Source: Pelargonium nanum
Taxonomy: Eukaryota; Streptophyta; Magnoliopsida; Geraniales; Geraniaceae
DNA length: 20,746 nt
Assembly: GCA_036897485.1 (NCBI GenBank)
Contig: JAYMTF010001895.1
Coordinates: 1-20,746 of the forward strand
Direction: 5' to 3'
The position numbers and the translations under genes were made by a program. Position 1 is the stretch's first letter. Each line of letters opens with the position of its first letter. This document shows, in pieces, positions 19,051 to 20,746 of the stretch. Under the pieces are notes generated by a model. That model was not told the DNA's origin, ran no database searches, and saw nothing but the letters and a program-made list of their open reading frames with translations.

Positions 19051-19770
19051 TTTTGGTACTTTAACTATACATATTGTATCAAATTGGTACCTAGTTTAAT
19101 TTTTATTTCTATTTTGTACTCAAACTATTGATATCGTTACAATTTGGTACTTTAAGTATACAAATTGTTCTAAGTTGATACCTAATTTGAGTAACAAATA
19201 GAAACAATAATCATATGTTTAAAAAATGATCATCGTATTTATTTGGTACTCAAACTATTGATATCGTTCCAACTTGAAACCAAAACAATTTATTTTTGAA
19301 ACTGGTCTCACCTATAGTTGTGTCGTCACGATGTCGTATTTGTTGCATATTTAATTAGTTGTAGAATACGATGATACAAAGACGCAATACGACATCGTAG
19401 TGCAACACTCCTTCAACTAAGTGAGTACGCGACAAATGTCGTATCATTTTCGTAATCGTTAGCAATATCGAAATTGTAAGATTAGATATTTGTTTTCTGA
19501 AAAAAAATAATTTAAAAACATGTCATTTTAGATTGATTGGACGATATAGTTACATGTGAGACCAATTTAAAACAAAAATAAATAACTTAGTACCAAATTT
19601 GAATGATATTAATAGTTTGAGTACCAAATAGAAATAAAAGTCAAATTAGGTACAAATTTAAAACAATATGTATAATTAAGTACCAAATTGAAACGATATC
19701 AATAGTTTGAATAAACAAAAATCAAATTAGGTACTGATCGGTAACAATATGTATAATTAAGGTACCAAAA
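19051..19770. mobile_element. AT-rich foldback element of about 720 bp
   Basis: The outer ends ttttggtactttaactatac (19051) and, on the other strand, ttttggtaccttaattatac (ending 19770) are inverted copies that continue through tatattg. Inside, words such as caaactattgatatcg recur in direct order on the left (about 19121 and 19250) and inverted on the right (about 19603 and 19694). The arms are therefore themselves tandem repeats. The central part around 19310-19440 contains further inverted words based on tacgacatcgta. There is no coding capacity. Target duplications could not be fixed. Confidence 0.7.
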
Positions 19771-20447
19771 TAAAACTTTATCTTATTAATCACTAGTTTC
19801 TTCCGTAAATTCCATAGTGTTGAACACCTTCCAACATTTGAGAGGTCATTCATCCAAGCCTTCTCCAGATGGGAGAGCAAGTGGGTCAGTTCGTAAGTGA
19901 TTCTATTCACAGGCAGCCTTGACCTCCGGTCGGGTGATCTGGAGGAGCTAGTTTCATGTCACTCATCTCTATCATCATAGCGTTCACCTGATGTCGAGTG
20001 TTATATTTATGTGCATTAGACATAATATCGGAATGCTATTGATTCACCCTATCCACTCTTTCTTCCGGTCATAACATCTTGCTTGTAATAGAAGTACCAC
20101 ACTAGTACAAAATGTTGTTGATTATTGTGGAGTTTAAGAAGTCGTATTGTAACGGAAGTCTAAGTCAGCAACTGATTAGCAAATGTCAAATGCATATAAC
20201 ATGGAAATAAAACATTTTATTACTTAAGAAAATTATTACAACTTGTGAGGTAGTTTGAAAAAACGAGTCTCACTCTCTTTATACTACAAGACTTATCAAA
20301 CGAACGGTTATGATTTAAAGTACAAATACAGTAATCTATGACTAAGATTATTTGCCTAGAATATTCTATAAATTCTAAGAAATTAGAAACTATTCTATAC
20401 CAATATAGATTTATCTGGCCATAAGTTCTCCAAACTTCTAGTACATT
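19771..20447. other. Gene-free interval with weak coding traces
   Basis: AT-rich DNA without a recognisable gene or element. On the minus strand at about 19795-19935 a short frame reads SSSRSPDRRSRLPVNRI and then ELTHLLSHLEKAW. It looks protein-like but is interrupted upstream and matches nothing I know, so I do not call a gene. Confidence 0.4.
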
Positions 20448-20746
20448 TCATAAAATGTAACAAATCTTTGGGTTGGATCTTGAAAGATTTGAGCTTGAAC
20501 ATGTATTTTTAGGCTCTTTTTCATGTTTGCATATAACATTCATATGTGCAAGTCTGACTGATATTACTATTTTCAGTCCAGATAGAATTTTCGTTTCACG
20601 TACTCTCGGTCCGAGAAAATATTCCCAGCTCCGCTTCCGGATTCTGGGATAGAAGGCGTGCAAGCCTTTGGTAGGATAGTAGATCAGAATGCGATGGTTA
20701 TGAGGATCTGAAAGCACCGGAAACACCGGATCAATGCCTCTCAACC
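20448..20746 (-). CDS. Unidentified ORF open at the right edge (partial)
   Basis: The frame is open to the window end, so its start lies outside. The product reads GIDPVFPVLSDPHNHRILIY, then LHAFYPRIRKRSWEYF and RVRETKILSGLK. The composition up to about residue 60 is protein-like, while the rest (CKHEKEPKNTCSSSNLSRSN) is not. A possible splice donor (aaaata|gtaata, near 20573) would end the coding part there. I do not recognise the family. It could be an exon of a minus-strand gene or a chance or pseudogene frame. Confidence 0.3.
   Translation of the reverse strand, partial: LRGIDPVFPVLSDPHNHRILIYYPTKGLHAFYPRIRKRSWEYFLGPRVRETKILSGLKIVISVRLAHMNVICKHEKEPKNTCSSSNLSRSNPKICYIL

Overview
The window is nuclear DNA from a flowering plant, most likely a eudicot. 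It is AT-rich, its genes are split by many introns, it carries eukaryotic tRNA genes without encoded CCA, and it holds plant-type Stowaway MITEs, Au-like SINE fragments and TRIM-type LTRs. I cannot name the species.

Layout. (1) 1-4136, plus strand: a complete ureide permease gene (UPS family) with six coding exons, 392 aa from the conserved start, and a probable 5'-leader intron that could add 23 residues. (2) 4202-4272, minus: tRNA-Gly(CCC), convergent with and almost touching the UPS 3' end. (3) About 4490-5110, minus: a broken RNase H-like fragment of retroelement type. (4) 6147-15082, minus: a complete 15-exon gene for a DUF647/RUS family protein, closest to ROOT UVB SENSITIVE 3. I rebuilt it exon by exon to a clean 442-codon frame. 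(5) 16420-16493, minus: tRNA-Asn(GTT). (6) 16620-18575, plus: an intronless P-class pentatricopeptide repeat gene of 651 codons, divergent from RUS3. (7) 18576-20746: repeat-rich DNA with a TRIM remnant and an AT-rich inverted-repeat element, then an unidentified ORF open at the right edge.

The most unusual object lies in the 4.45-kb seventh intron of RUS3. It is a 3.7-kb foldback element (about 9535-13220) whose two arms of roughly 1.5 kb are near-identical inverted copies. Each arm carries two tandem-repeat arrays. The loop between the arms holds the 3' end of a TTG1/LWD-type WD40 gene, down to its stop codon, with one frameshift. A 147-bp solo LTR later inserted into the right arm only. 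A transcript of the RUS3 intron would contain a very long hairpin.

The three protein genes are functionally unrelated: purine/ureide transport, a DUF647 protein, and organelle RNA processing. Nothing suggests co-regulation beyond the shared RUS3/tRNA-Asn/PPR intergenic region.
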